A stretch of 64,000 nucleotides of DNA from Candidatus Melainabacteria bacterium (GTDB lineage Bacteria; Cyanobacteriota; Vampirovibrionia; Obscuribacterales; Obscuribacteraceae). Location: contig QKMZ01000006.1 of NCBI GenBank assembly GCA_003242885.1, positions 806,001 to 870,000 of the forward strand, in the 5' to 3' direction. Under the pieces are notes generated by a model. That model worked only from the letters and a program-made list of their open reading frames with translations. It made no database searches and was not told the origin of the DNA. Shown piece after piece: positions 25,689 to 33,984 of this stretch (within the stretch, counting starts at the first letter, position 1; each line of letters begins with the position of its first letter). The translations under genes and the position numbers were made by a program.

Positions 25689-26165
25689 ATGAACAAATCC
25701 GCCCTCTCGGTACTGCTGTCGGTTGTCTATTTTCTTATTGCAACGATTGCTGTGCTTCAGTTCCATCCAGCGAACTGGATCGTGTGCATCTTCAAGCCGG
25801 TTCTCTTTGTTGCTTGCTTTGCAATAACGCTGTTCGGGCTTTGCGCTTTTATCCATCCCGAATCAAAGAATGTTAGTGGCTCGCCGTATCTCAGTCCTCG
25901 CACCTCCAAATCTGTCAGGTTAGTGGGTTATGTGCTGACTCTGCCGATGATTCTGTATGGAATTTGTGGGGAGGTATTCGCCGCTCCGGTCAGTACTTCC
26001 CCTGCTTGGTGCAACACCGTGTTTGCCTATGCAGATTTGAAAACAAAACTGGAAGGCATGGGAGAGAACCAGAAGTATCTACGCCGAGTTTCGCGCGCGC
26101 TCGTTAAAGCGGGAGCAAAGTTTGGACCTGGAAGCAAATCTAAATGGGCAACTGAAGACAACTAG
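25689..26165 (+). CDS. Three-TM membrane protein, short paralogue of the next gene
   Basis: A 158-residue protein with hydrophobic segments at about 7-25, 31-53 and 78-98. The pattern IATIAVLQFHPANW, LVGYVLTLPMILYGICGEVF and AYADLKTKLEGMGE matches the N-terminus of the following gene (LATLALFQIHPQNP, IGVSLITLPAIIYVGWGEF, EYAGYKRQFEG), so the two are tandem paralogues. This copy ends shortly after the membrane part. Function unknown. Confidence 0.65.
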   Translation: MNKSALSVLLSVVYFLIATIAVLQFHPANWIVCIFKPVLFVACFAITLFGLCAFIHPESKNVSGSPYLSPRTSKSVRLVGYVLTLPMILYGICGEVFAAPVSTSPAWCNTVFAYADLKTKLEGMGENQKYLRRVSRALVKAGAKFGPGSKSKWATEDN

Positions 26166-26232
26166 TTAGGGCGCAAGTCTGTAAGTTAAGTCTTCTTCGC
26201 TCTTTCGTTTATAGCCTCGCTCATGGTGGCTG

Positions 26233-27618
26233 ATGATTGATATAAACTCAATTGCTAAGGGTGCGAAAATTCAACGCCGAATCATTTGGTTTGGCAGTAC
26301 AGAGTTTTTGCTTGCGACGCTGGCTCTGTTTCAAATCCATCCGCAAAATCCATTGCATGATGGAGTTCGCATTCTTGCGATGTTTATTTTTGGATTTACT
26401 TCGGCTTTTGGATATCGACTGCTTTTTACGAAAGGCGCCATCAACAAAAACTCAAACGTCCCAGTATTGCAATCACCTACGCGCGAACTCTTGCGAATTG
26501 GAGTTTCGCTAATAACACTGCCAGCGATTATTTATGTGGGTTGGGGCGAATTTCTTGTCGCGACGGATTCGCAATTTTGCAAATCGTACGTAAATAAAGT
26601 CATTGAGTATGCTGGATACAAACGTCAGTTCGAGGGTGAAAAAGCTGCTGATGCCTTTGTGTTGCGAGCGGCGCAAGCTGAAGGTAAACGCGCGGAACAC
26701 TTTGAATTGACCCATCAGCGATCGATTCCGAATTACGAAACATATGTGCAACTAATGAGGTACTACACGGAGGATCGAAATTTTGGATTAGGTGTGATTG
26801 CCAGAATCTACGACAAGTATGGTGACACTCAGAAGGCAGAAAATCTCTATTCCGAGAACCACTACCGGTATCACGTTTCAACACCGCAAACACCATCTGA
26901 ATTTGCACTTCTTGAAGCACGCTTGCTCGATGTTTTGAGATACATACCTGAGAAAGAGGCGATGCAGAAGGTCTGGTGGATGCCGAAAGTGATTGGCGAT
27001 AAAGATGCATCTGCGCTGAAACTCGGACAGACGTGGTTGTCGTTCGACTTCCGCTCGAACATCTATGATCTGAGAGACGTGGAGCGTCCGATTGGATTCG
27101 AAGAGAATCGCGATTTTCCGATTATGAGTAAAGAAGATGTGGAATGGTTGCTTGCCACCATTGGAAAGGAGCGTGTCGCGAAGAATCTTCCGAGCTTGTT
27201 GCCATTGTGTCCCGATTGGAAAACGTCGGACTATGTGTTCGAGTACGGTGTGATACCACCGATTGCTTTTGACGCTCAACGACTTCCTGATGTTTTTTTG
27301 AATAGGAATAAAGAGAATAAGGCACCACTATCATGGCGAGTTCCTCAATCGTTGGCTGCAAGTTTGCCGCATGAGGAAGTGATTATGCCGAGTAGTGAAT
27401 GTAAGAGGCTTTTCGCACTCGCTGGAGATCCTGATGGATTCCAGCAAAGAATCGACGAAGGTCATATCTACTTTCTTGACCGCCCGATTACATATGAAGA
27501 AGCGAAGTTATCCGAGCGTGCGTACTATAAAAAGGTAATTCGTCTGAGTTTGACGCAGGCGCTGTCGAATTCGAATGAAGCACTTGCGAAATCTGCTGTG
27601 CGTCATACATATAAATAG
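26233..27618 (+). CDS. Membrane protein with large soluble C-terminal domain
   Basis: A 461-residue protein. Residues 1-115 hold three membrane segments paralogous to the upstream 158-residue protein. The remaining 340 residues are soluble, starting with a helical stretch containing a TPR-like piece (LGVIARIYDKYGDTQKAENLYSE) and continuing into an unrecognised part rich in Trp and Pro (LLPLCPDWKTSDYVFEYGV). No catalytic motif was seen. Function unknown; the shared membrane module suggests that both tandem proteins act at the same membrane site. Confidence 0.65.
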   Translation: MIDINSIAKGAKIQRRIIWFGSTEFLLATLALFQIHPQNPLHDGVRILAMFIFGFTSAFGYRLLFTKGAINKNSNVPVLQSPTRELLRIGVSLITLPAIIYVGWGEFLVATDSQFCKSYVNKVIEYAGYKRQFEGEKAADAFVLRAAQAEGKRAEHFELTHQRSIPNYETYVQLMRYYTEDRNFGLGVIARIYDKYGDTQKAENLYSENHYRYHVSTPQTPSEFALLEARLLDVLRYIPEKEAMQKVWWMPKVIGDKDASALKLGQTWLSFDFRSNIYDLRDVERPIGFEENRDFPIMSKEDVEWLLATIGKERVAKNLPSLLPLCPDWKTSDYVFEYGVIPPIAFDAQRLPDVFLNRNKENKAPLSWRVPQSLAASLPHEEVIMPSSECKRLFALAGDPDGFQQRIDEGHIYFLDRPITYEEAKLSERAYYKKVIRLSLTQALSNSNEALAKSAVRHTYK

Positions 27619-27825
27619 ATGCATGTGTAGTGAATTCGTGTTGTCAAGCAGTGGTTTAATGCGGCTTCGGATAAAAACTCTTGTTTTCCGGGCACATTAG
27701 TAGGGCGGGACCTTATGTCCGGTTTCTAAAAACCCATCGTCATCGTGCTCGACGCGCGGGGATATGGTATCGGCTCACGCACATCTAGGGGGGCTTCTAG
27801 TTCGCTGGAAGCAAAGGTAAACAAT

Positions 27826-28842
27826 ATGGCTAACGAGACATTTGACTACGATGATTTCGAATTGAGCACGAACGGCGAAGCGAGTTCTGGAGGCACAGCC
27901 ACTATGACTGCCGATCCTGATCAAGATCTAGATTTGGAAACCAGCGCCGATGAAGTCGGAACAGCGCTTTCCATGCTGATTAGAGAATCAACGGAAGCCG
28001 CACAGCAAGCTCAAGCGCAAGCTGAAGCACAGGCTGCGGCAACATATGAAGAATCGGCCGACGCGAATTATGACGAGCCCGAGTTCGATACTCTCGGCAC
28101 TGAAGCAATCAATTATGGTACTTCTGCAGCAGAAGAAATGGAGCAAACTCCGGAAGTAACTCCTGGATATCCGCCAGCAGAAGGCATGTACATGTCTAAC
28201 AATATCGCAGCGCTTATGACACCCGAACCGGTTGCACAAGCTCCTGTGGTTCCTCAAGTAGCTCCAGCACCGGTTCTTGCTCCAATTGCAAGTGCTCCGG
28301 CACCGGCGCCTGTTCCGACCCCAGCACCCACACCCACAGTTCAACCCGCTCCCTCTCCCGTTCTTGCACAGGCAGCTCCCACTCCAGCTGCAATCTCGCC
28401 CTCTCCTTCCCCTGCACCTGCACCGGCACCCACCCCAGCACCAGCTTTAACGCCGGCTCCGACTCCAGCTCCAGCACCGGTTGCTGCGGCTCCAGCACCA
28501 GCACCCACACCCACGGTCACCCCAGCACCCACCCCAACACCGGTCAGGAATATGCAAACACTAGAACACATGCAAACAGCAGCCCAAGCTAATCACCTTT
28601 ATAAAGCGAGTGAATTCATTCGCAACTGGGTGTTGGCAAATCCCGATGATGACCAGGTGTTGCAAGCGGGCTTCAATTGGGTCCAAAAGCATGAAGGGTC
28701 AGAGCACATAGGCTCAGCCATCAAAGGTTTGCTCGAAGTTGGATATAACCAACCAGTGTTCACGCTCATTACCGTTCGTTGGTTGACAGACTACTCTGAG
28801 CACAATCTCGCTCCTCAAATTGTTCAGTTGTTGAGTCTCTAA
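27826..28842 (+). CDS. Pro/Ala-rich linker protein with conserved C-terminal helical domain
   Basis: A 338-residue protein from ATG 27826, preceded by AAAGG. Residues 1-115 are acidic and Glu/Ala-rich. Residues about 130-240 are a long Pro/Ala linker made of APAPxP and PTPAPAP units, mirrored by repetitive DNA from about 28250 to 28545. The C-terminal 95 residues (MQTLEHMQTAAQANHLYKAS onward) form an all-helical domain, possibly a HEAT/TPR-like or binding module. There is no signal peptide, so it is probably cytoplasmic and tethers the C-terminal domain. Strong terminator at 28863. Confidence 0.65.
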   Translation: MANETFDYDDFELSTNGEASSGGTATMTADPDQDLDLETSADEVGTALSMLIRESTEAAQQAQAQAEAQAAATYEESADANYDEPEFDTLGTEAINYGTSAAEEMEQTPEVTPGYPPAEGMYMSNNIAALMTPEPVAQAPVVPQVAPAPVLAPIASAPAPAPVPTPAPTPTVQPAPSPVLAQAAPTPAAISPSPSPAPAPAPTPAPALTPAPTPAPAPVAAAPAPAPTPTVTPAPTPTPVRNMQTLEHMQTAAQANHLYKASEFIRNWVLANPDDDQVLQAGFNWVQKHEGSEHIGSAIKGLLEVGYNQPVFTLITVRWLTDYSEHNLAPQIVQLLSL

Positions 28843-28862
28843 GCTCTCTTCTGATTAAACTT

Positions 28863-28900
28863 AAACGACGACGTCCCCTTACCTTGACGTCGTCGTTTTT
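28863..28900 (+). terminator. Rho-independent terminator
   Basis: Perfect 13-bp arms AAACGACGACGTC and GACGTCGTCGTTT, the second running into a TTTTT tract, 20 bases after the Pro/Ala-rich gene. It isolates that gene from the metal-uptake cluster. Confidence 0.9.
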
Positions 28901-28920
28901 GCATGGCAAGATTTTAGTAC

Positions 28921-28935
28921 TGAAAACGGTTTTCA
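28921..28935. promoter_or_regulatory. Fur/Zur-type box upstream of tonB
   Basis: TGAAAACGGTTTTCA is a perfect 7-1-7 palindrome lying just after the terminator and 150 bases before the tonB-like start. Related sites precede the receptor gene (30011) and the MerC gene (32909). The form fits an operator of the Fur family, whose member is encoded in this same cluster. Confidence 0.7.
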
Positions 28936-29020
28936 TTTGCCCGAGTGGGTGGCGAAAACTGTAATTCTATGTCTGGCTTGGGTTTGCTGGCTTTTTTGCT
29001 TGCTCACCCACCCGATTTAG

Positions 29021-29046
29021 AAGGCTAACCGATAACGGTTTACCTT
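29021..29046. repeat. Dispersed 26-bp palindrome, copy 1 (upstream of tonB)
   Basis: Arms AAGGCTAACCG and CGGTTTACCTT around an ATAA centre. One of seven related intergenic elements; it lies between the Fur-type box and tonB. It is not a terminator, as no T-run follows and a separate terminator precedes it. Confidence 0.8.
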
Positions 29047-29084
29047 CCAGTCAAGGGTTTTGATTGAACGGGAGAGTTGCAAGT

Positions 29085-29483
29085 ATGTCTTTTCGATATA
29101 TAAAAGCCATCTCTTTAATATGCGCGACATGTCTTTTGGTGTTTGCTTCGCTTTCTACTGTTCGCCCTGTTTTGGCATCTCAACTTTTCAAGATCGGCAC
29201 TTCTGAAGTTGCGAAATACGCAGATGCGCTCGCAGTCGAGTGTCCGCAACCGGAAATTCCACCCAGCCTGCATGAAGAATGCTACAAATCCTGCTGTCTG
29301 GCTCGTTTTTGTATCAATCATGAAGGCAAGCACGAAGTCTCACTCATCTCATCGTCAGGCTCTGACGAGGTCGACGAAATCGCGCTCTCAACTTTGCGCC
29401 GCTGGAAGTTTAAGCCTGCTATGCTAAATGGCAAGCCAGTTCAGTCGGTGAGAAAAATCAGAGTCGAGTTCGAGGTTGAATGA
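29085..29483 (+). CDS. TonB C-terminal domain protein (energy transducer-like)
   Basis: A 132-residue protein from ATG 29085 with GGGAG ahead. A hydrophobic N-terminal segment (about 6-31) works as anchor or signal. The C-terminal 75 residues match the TonB C-terminal domain: HEGKHEVSLISSSGSDEVDE, ALSTLRRWKFKPAMLNGKPV and RKIRVEFEVE. It lacks the long Pro-rich spacer of classical TonB, so it may be a short energy transducer or an exported TonB-like domain. It overlaps the Fur-family gene by four bases (ATGA), so both are translated together, and a receptor follows: a complete uptake unit in one locus. Confidence 0.85.
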   Translation: MSFRYIKAISLICATCLLVFASLSTVRPVLASQLFKIGTSEVAKYADALAVECPQPEIPPSLHEECYKSCCLARFCINHEGKHEVSLISSSGSDEVDEIALSTLRRWKFKPAMLNGKPVQSVRKIRVEFEVE

Positions 29484-29941
29484 ACGTTCAAAGTTCGCAC
29501 GGGCACAGTCACAGTAAAGGTCCGCAGAGTCTAAGACTTACAAAGGGAGCGAAGAAAGTTCTCGAGGTGCTTGAACGCACTGATGAGTTGAGCAGTGCTC
29601 AAGATATTCATAGCGCTCTACGTAATGAAGAAGACAGCCCGCCTGGCTTGACGACAGTTTATAGATCTCTTGAATCGCTCGTGCAGCTCGGACTGGTGCA
29701 GTCTGTCGATTTTGGTGACGGCGAACGTCGATATGAGATGGTAAAACCGGGGGAGCATCATCATCACCTGGTTTGCGAAAAGTGTCGCAACAGTGTGCAC
29801 CTGGACCAGTGTCTTGTTCAGCAGCTTGAAGAATCTATTCAAGCCAAGTACAAGTTTGAAGTCCGCGGTCATATTTTGGAAATCTTCGGACTTTGTGAGC
29901 AGTGCCAGCAGGCGATGGCTCCTGCCGGAAAGAATCAGTAG
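29480..29941 (+). CDS. Fur-family metal-responsive repressor (Zur-like)
   Basis: A 153-residue Fur-family regulator. After a His-rich start (HGHSHS) comes the winged-helix DNA-binding domain (about 20-85, with SAQDIHSALRNEE and GLTTVYRSLESL), then the dimerisation domain with the metal signature HHHHLVCEKC and the second structural pair CEQC near the C-terminus. This Cys4 zinc site and the HHHHL region are typical of Fur, Zur and PerR. Zinc is favoured as effector because the controlled set is a TonB receptor and a His/Cys-rich MerC protein rather than siderophore genes, but this is inference. It would also control its own operon through the box at 28921. Confidence 0.88.
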   Translation: MNVQSSHGHSHSKGPQSLRLTKGAKKVLEVLERTDELSSAQDIHSALRNEEDSPPGLTTVYRSLESLVQLGLVQSVDFGDGERRYEMVKPGEHHHHLVCEKCRNSVHLDQCLVQQLEESIQAKYKFEVRGHILEIFGLCEQCQQAMAPAGKNQ

Positions 29942-29962
29942 TTGATTGATCGGTTTGCGATG

Positions 29963-29992
29963 AAGCCTGCCAAGGATTAGCAGGCTTTCTTA
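29963..29992 (+). terminator. Rho-independent terminator after the Fur-family gene
   Basis: AAGCCTGC and GCAGGCTT pair around a nine-base loop and run into TTCTT. It ends the tonB-regulator transcript, so the receptor gene needs its own promoter, consistent with the separate box at 30011. Confidence 0.8.
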
Positions 29993-30010
29993 TAGCCGTC
30001 TAATCAAAAA

Positions 30011-30025
30011 TGAAAACGATTTCCA
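30011..30025. promoter_or_regulatory. Fur/Zur-type box upstream of the receptor gene
   Basis: TGAAAACGATTTCCA differs at two positions from the perfect box at 28921 and lies 134 bases before the receptor start. Confidence 0.6.
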
Positions 30026-30159
30026 TTTACAAAATTGCTCGGGTGGCGTTCAATATATCCAGTGCAAAAGCCGCCGGAAGTAATCGCTACTTTTAGCGGT
30101 GCACTGACTTGCTCGCGGCACCCCCGTTCAAATCCCGGTAACCCCGAAAGGATGCAGTC

Positions 30160-32880
30160 ATGTCTGCATTTCTCGTTTTTGCGCGCATCTCTACTGTTAC
30201 GCTCGTTGCGCTTAGCTCGATAAGCTACCCTGCTTTCGCGCAGGCAGATGCGCCGGTATTGCGTGACGCTCCGCTTCCTCCGTCTCCTTCGACACAGACA
30301 GCGCCTGCTTCTCCGGCTGGCACTCCGGCTGAGGCACCTGCGAAATCAACACTGTCGGCACCTCCCGCTAAGCCTTCATCTATAGCTCCCGAGGTCATTG
30401 TTGAACCCCCGGCGAAAGGCAAGAGCACCATATACGGTGTGGTCAAAGATGACGCTACACGCAAGCCTCTTGGAAAAGTGCGCATTGTTCTGTCAGGCAA
30501 AGACGAAGAACACAAGCGCCACCATCAAGAAACCGGCCCCGACGGTACCTATTCTTTTAAAGACATAGATCCAGGCAACTGGACTCTCACCTTTTCGCAC
30601 AATGAAATGTTGTCGCACACCGAAGAGATAACTATTGCGGCTGATCAATCTAAAGGCGTCAACATTGTTCTTGAAGATTTGGAGCCGGTCGATGTTATGC
30701 GTGTCACCGGCAAACGTACACTTATCCATCCGGAGAAAATCGGAAGCTCCACAACCATTCCCCGCCGAGTTCTGGAAGAGTATCGCTCCGGCAATGATTT
30801 GCGCCAGTTGGTCGAGAGCACACCAGGCGTCATTGCAGACACTTACGGCAATATAATCACGCGCGGTGAGCACAATTCAATCAACTACGAATTAGATGGC
30901 GTTGTACTTCCGGAAGCCGCTGGTGTTCTTCAACAATCGCAACCCGCGACGCCACGTTCTCTTCAGTCTATGCAAGTTGATATTGGTGGCTACGAAGCGC
31001 ACGACGGTGGCGGACCTCTCGGTGCTATCGTCCGCATGAAGTCGAGAAATATAGAAGCTAAGCCGAAATTATTGGTTGGCGGTCAAATTGGCGGACCAAT
31101 GGCTGGCAATATCTACTACGACACTACAGGCGCTTTCAGCGCTAATCCTCAGAGTAAGTTGCACCGCCTGCGTTGGGAATCTTCTGGTCAATTCATTGGA
31201 ACTTCATACCGTTTGGTTCCTTATACAAAACAGTATTCATTCAATCAGGGGATGGACATCAATACACTCTCAAAGCTTGAATACAAGCCGAACGAGCGTG
31301 ATACCTTCCGTTTAACCGCTGGGATCAATCAAAGTTTCATGCGTGTACCGCTGCCGCAGACTTCTGCCTCGCTTGGCGTGAAACAGAAGCAAACCGACAT
31401 GCAGAATTTCATCATTGCTGCCTGGCGCCGTACAGGTCGCCGCTTCTATGACGAAGCTAACATTGCTCTGACTAACGCTTTCTACCGAGAGACATTTGCA
31501 AGTCGCGGGCTCGCTTTCGATCCGCTGCCAGTTGTTAATGGTGAGGAGCCGGCAATCAACAGCGTTCAACCAACGGCAAAACGTTTCAACTATGTTTTCT
31601 CCGCGCAAGGAAATCTCAAAAAGGCGGTAAAAACTCATCATCTCGAAACTGGTTTTTACTCGGAAATCCGTCCTGTGCAAACAAGCTACGGAGCGATTTA
31701 TAGAAACGCTAATCTCCTCGCTTCAGCGCAATCGGATGGCGCTTTGCCTTATGGCGCAGTCATCAATCCATTTACTTTCGAAGTTGGCGGCCCCAATATT
31801 ACCGGCGGTATCACGAAGTTTAACGGCTTTCGTTATCTTCAAAGCGGTTGGTTCCAAGATGCGTGGAAACCAAAAGAAGGCTTCCTCAAACGTCTGACAG
31901 TCAATGCCGGTGTTCGGGCCGATGTTTATCATGGAGTTTTCGGCAACACAATGAAAGTTGCGCAGACCATGCTGACCGTCCCTGGTGTCGAACCGTTCGA
32001 CTTGAACCCATTCAAAAGACAGACCGTAACTGATGCTCAAGCGAGCGGTCGTTTTGGCGCGTCATTTGTAATTACACCAAATGCGGTGCTAAGAGGTTCA
32101 TTCTCAAACATCTTCACGCCTCCTCCAGTAGATGTTTTCGTCACTGCTCCTATCATTGCGGATGGACAGACCAATGGCATTTACAATGGCACCATTCGCC
32201 CGCTTCAAGCGACTCGCGGAAAACTGGTCGACGTCAGTTTGGAAAACCAATTTGGACCAAGACTTGTCACCAGAACTAACCTGTATTACAAGAAGCTGAA
32301 CAACTTCGGTGATTCAGGCGTTATTCAAAACACACCGCTATACAACCGTCTTCAGCTCTCAGCGCAAGAATCATACGGGGTGGAATCAAGGCTGGAACTC
32401 AAGCCTGCACGTGACGGCTATGGTTTCAACGGCTTTGTGTCGAGCACAGTTCAAGTGGCTTACCTGCGAGGAAGCGGAGCTGTGACCGGTGGAATTTATG
32501 AATTCGAGGAAGGTCCGCGCGCCAAATATCCAGACCATGACCGGCGTTATTCATTGACGGCAGCGTATGGCTATCGCTCCAAGCGTGGCTGGTGGGTGCT
32601 TGCGGACGTGCAAACACTTTCGGGTCTGCCTAATCGCCTTGACCCCGAACTGTTCGGTCCGCAACCGAAACGCACACCTCGCATCACTCTTCTAGGATTG
32701 AGCACGGGCTATAACACGCCAAAATCAGTGCGCGTTAATCGTTTAATCCCTTCTAGTTTTGACGTTAGAATCGATAACATCCTTAATGAACGGAAGCCAA
32801 CAAACCTCGGCAGTCCATTCCAGGGAACCCGCTTCCTGCTACCGTTTCGGCTACTTTGTGGTGCAAACTGGCAGGTCTGA
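30160..32880 (+). CDS. TonB-dependent outer-membrane receptor with carboxypeptidase-like N-terminal domain
   Basis: A 906-residue protein from ATG 30160 (AAAGGA ahead). A signal peptide (1-27, ending YPAFA) is followed by a Pro/Ala linker, a carboxypeptidase-regulatory-like beta domain (about 88-175: STIYGVVKDDATRKPLGKVR, GPDGTYSFKDIDPGNWTL), a plug domain (about 195-300, TPGVIADTYGNIITRG and NYELDGVVLP) and a beta-barrel to the end. This matches TonB-dependent receptors that import scarce ligands such as metal complexes. The C-terminus ends NWQV rather than in the usual aromatic residue. Its neighbours and upstream Fur-type box suggest metal uptake; zinc is the favoured guess. Confidence 0.88.
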   Translation: MSAFLVFARISTVTLVALSSISYPAFAQADAPVLRDAPLPPSPSTQTAPASPAGTPAEAPAKSTLSAPPAKPSSIAPEVIVEPPAKGKSTIYGVVKDDATRKPLGKVRIVLSGKDEEHKRHHQETGPDGTYSFKDIDPGNWTLTFSHNEMLSHTEEITIAADQSKGVNIVLEDLEPVDVMRVTGKRTLIHPEKIGSSTTIPRRVLEEYRSGNDLRQLVESTPGVIADTYGNIITRGEHNSINYELDGVVLPEAAGVLQQSQPATPRSLQSMQVDIGGYEAHDGGGPLGAIVRMKSRNIEAKPKLLVGGQIGGPMAGNIYYDTTGAFSANPQSKLHRLRWESSGQFIGTSYRLVPYTKQYSFNQGMDINTLSKLEYKPNERDTFRLTAGINQSFMRVPLPQTSASLGVKQKQTDMQNFIIAAWRRTGRRFYDEANIALTNAFYRETFASRGLAFDPLPVVNGEEPAINSVQPTAKRFNYVFSAQGNLKKAVKTHHLETGFYSEIRPVQTSYGAIYRNANLLASAQSDGALPYGAVINPFTFEVGGPNITGGITKFNGFRYLQSGWFQDAWKPKEGFLKRLTVNAGVRADVYHGVFGNTMKVAQTMLTVPGVEPFDLNPFKRQTVTDAQASGRFGASFVITPNAVLRGSFSNIFTPPPVDVFVTAPIIADGQTNGIYNGTIRPLQATRGKLVDVSLENQFGPRLVTRTNLYYKKLNNFGDSGVIQNTPLYNRLQLSAQESYGVESRLELKPARDGYGFNGFVSSTVQVAYLRGSGAVTGGIYEFEEGPRAKYPDHDRRYSLTAAYGYRSKRGWWVLADVQTLSGLPNRLDPELFGPQPKRTPRITLLGLSTGYNTPKSVRVNRLIPSSFDVRIDNILNERKPTNLGSPFQGTRFLLPFRLLCGANWQV

Positions 32881-32908
32881 AAACCTGATGATAAGATAGA
32901 AATACAAA

Positions 32909-32923
32909 TGAATACCGTTTTCA
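32909..32923. promoter_or_regulatory. Fur/Zur-type box upstream of the MerC-domain gene
   Basis: TGAATACCGTTTTCA differs from a perfect palindrome by one base pair and is the third copy of the motif in 4 kb. It lies 28 bases after the receptor stop and 83 bases before the next start. Confidence 0.6.
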
Positions 32924-33006
32924 TCTGGCAGAATGCAGAAGTAACAGTTGTTTTGAGCTGCGGGTAATCTGAAATCTCTGATCCGGCACAGCGCGAAAAG
33001 TCAGCC

Positions 33007-33741
33007 GTGAATGGCAAAGAGTTGGTTGTGGAAGTCCACTCCAGCGGGGATTGCTGCGGCGGGCACTCGCATGAGCAGAAGAGCGACTCAAAGCACGAAA
33101 TTATGCAGGAGCCAAAGATGGAAGCTGTGAATCAAACCAAGTCATCCGGATGTTGCGGCGAGAAGGGTCAGAAGCACAGCCATGGGCATAATCAAACTCA
33201 AGGTCATAATCACAGTCATGGACAAGGCCCTGAAAACGGACGCAACGGTGGCGAACACAAAGCGCCCACCGGCACTACGAGCGTCTTTTCTTCAGTCTTG
33301 GGTGATGAAGTGGTCGTAACTGCCGAAGAAAGCAAGGCTCACCAGGAGCATCATAAGCGAGTTCAAACCACGCTTCTCTTGGACAATCTTGGCATTTTTG
33401 CCTCGACTTTATGCCTCATCCACTGCATGGCGATGCCGTTCTTAATTGCTTTTCTTCCCTTCTTGGGACTGCAGTTTCTCGAAGGAGAGCTTGCCCACCG
33501 CATTATCGCGTTGTTCGTCTTCGGTTTTGCGATCTTTGCTATTGGTCCTGGGTATATGCAGCATCGTCGCAAGCAAGTTTTGGTCGCTACGATTTTTGGT
33601 TTGAGTTTAGTCGCTGGAGCGCTTCTTGTTGCGGGTCCAATCTTTGGTGAGCAATACGAGCTGCCCTTCATCACTACAGGTAACTTGATTTTGGTTATTA
33701 CGCACTTGCGCAATAGGAAACTCTGCCAATGTGTTCACTAG
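33007..33741 (+). CDS. MerC-domain membrane protein with His/Cys-rich N-terminus
   Basis: A 244-residue protein from GTG 33007. The first 85 residues are a metal-binding-type tail with CCGGHSHE, SGCCGEKG and repeated HGHNxxxGHNHSHG. The remainder (about 120-235) is a four-helix MerC-like domain: DNLGIFASTLCLIHCMAMPF with the conserved Cys and His near the first helix, then three more hydrophobic segments, and a short CQCVH end. MerC is best known from mercury transport, but chromosomal MerC proteins next to Zur-type sites are probably involved in zinc handling. It could move metal delivered by the receptor across the inner membrane. The ion is not proven. Confidence 0.82.
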   Translation: MNGKELVVEVHSSGDCCGGHSHEQKSDSKHEIMQEPKMEAVNQTKSSGCCGEKGQKHSHGHNQTQGHNHSHGQGPENGRNGGEHKAPTGTTSVFSSVLGDEVVVTAEESKAHQEHHKRVQTTLLLDNLGIFASTLCLIHCMAMPFLIAFLPFLGLQFLEGELAHRIIALFVFGFAIFAIGPGYMQHRRKQVLVATIFGLSLVAGALLVAGPIFGEQYELPFITTGNLILVITHLRNRKLCQCVH

Positions 33742-33837
33742 AATTTCTGTTGACCAACAGTCATAGCCGCCCGATTTCTGTGGGCTTGTATATTAGCCTT
33801 CCGCTGCTGTTGCGCAGTTTGGCGATCCGCTATTTCG

Positions 33838-33870
<33 letters not shown>

Positions 33871-33984
33871 CTAGTTAGCTATCTCGTTTAGTTAGCTATT
33901 TCGGCATTCGCTGTTTCAGTTAATGCGCTTTTGAATTGATTGCGACAGGTTCGCGGTCAATTAAGCTGTCACCACTTACGGTGA

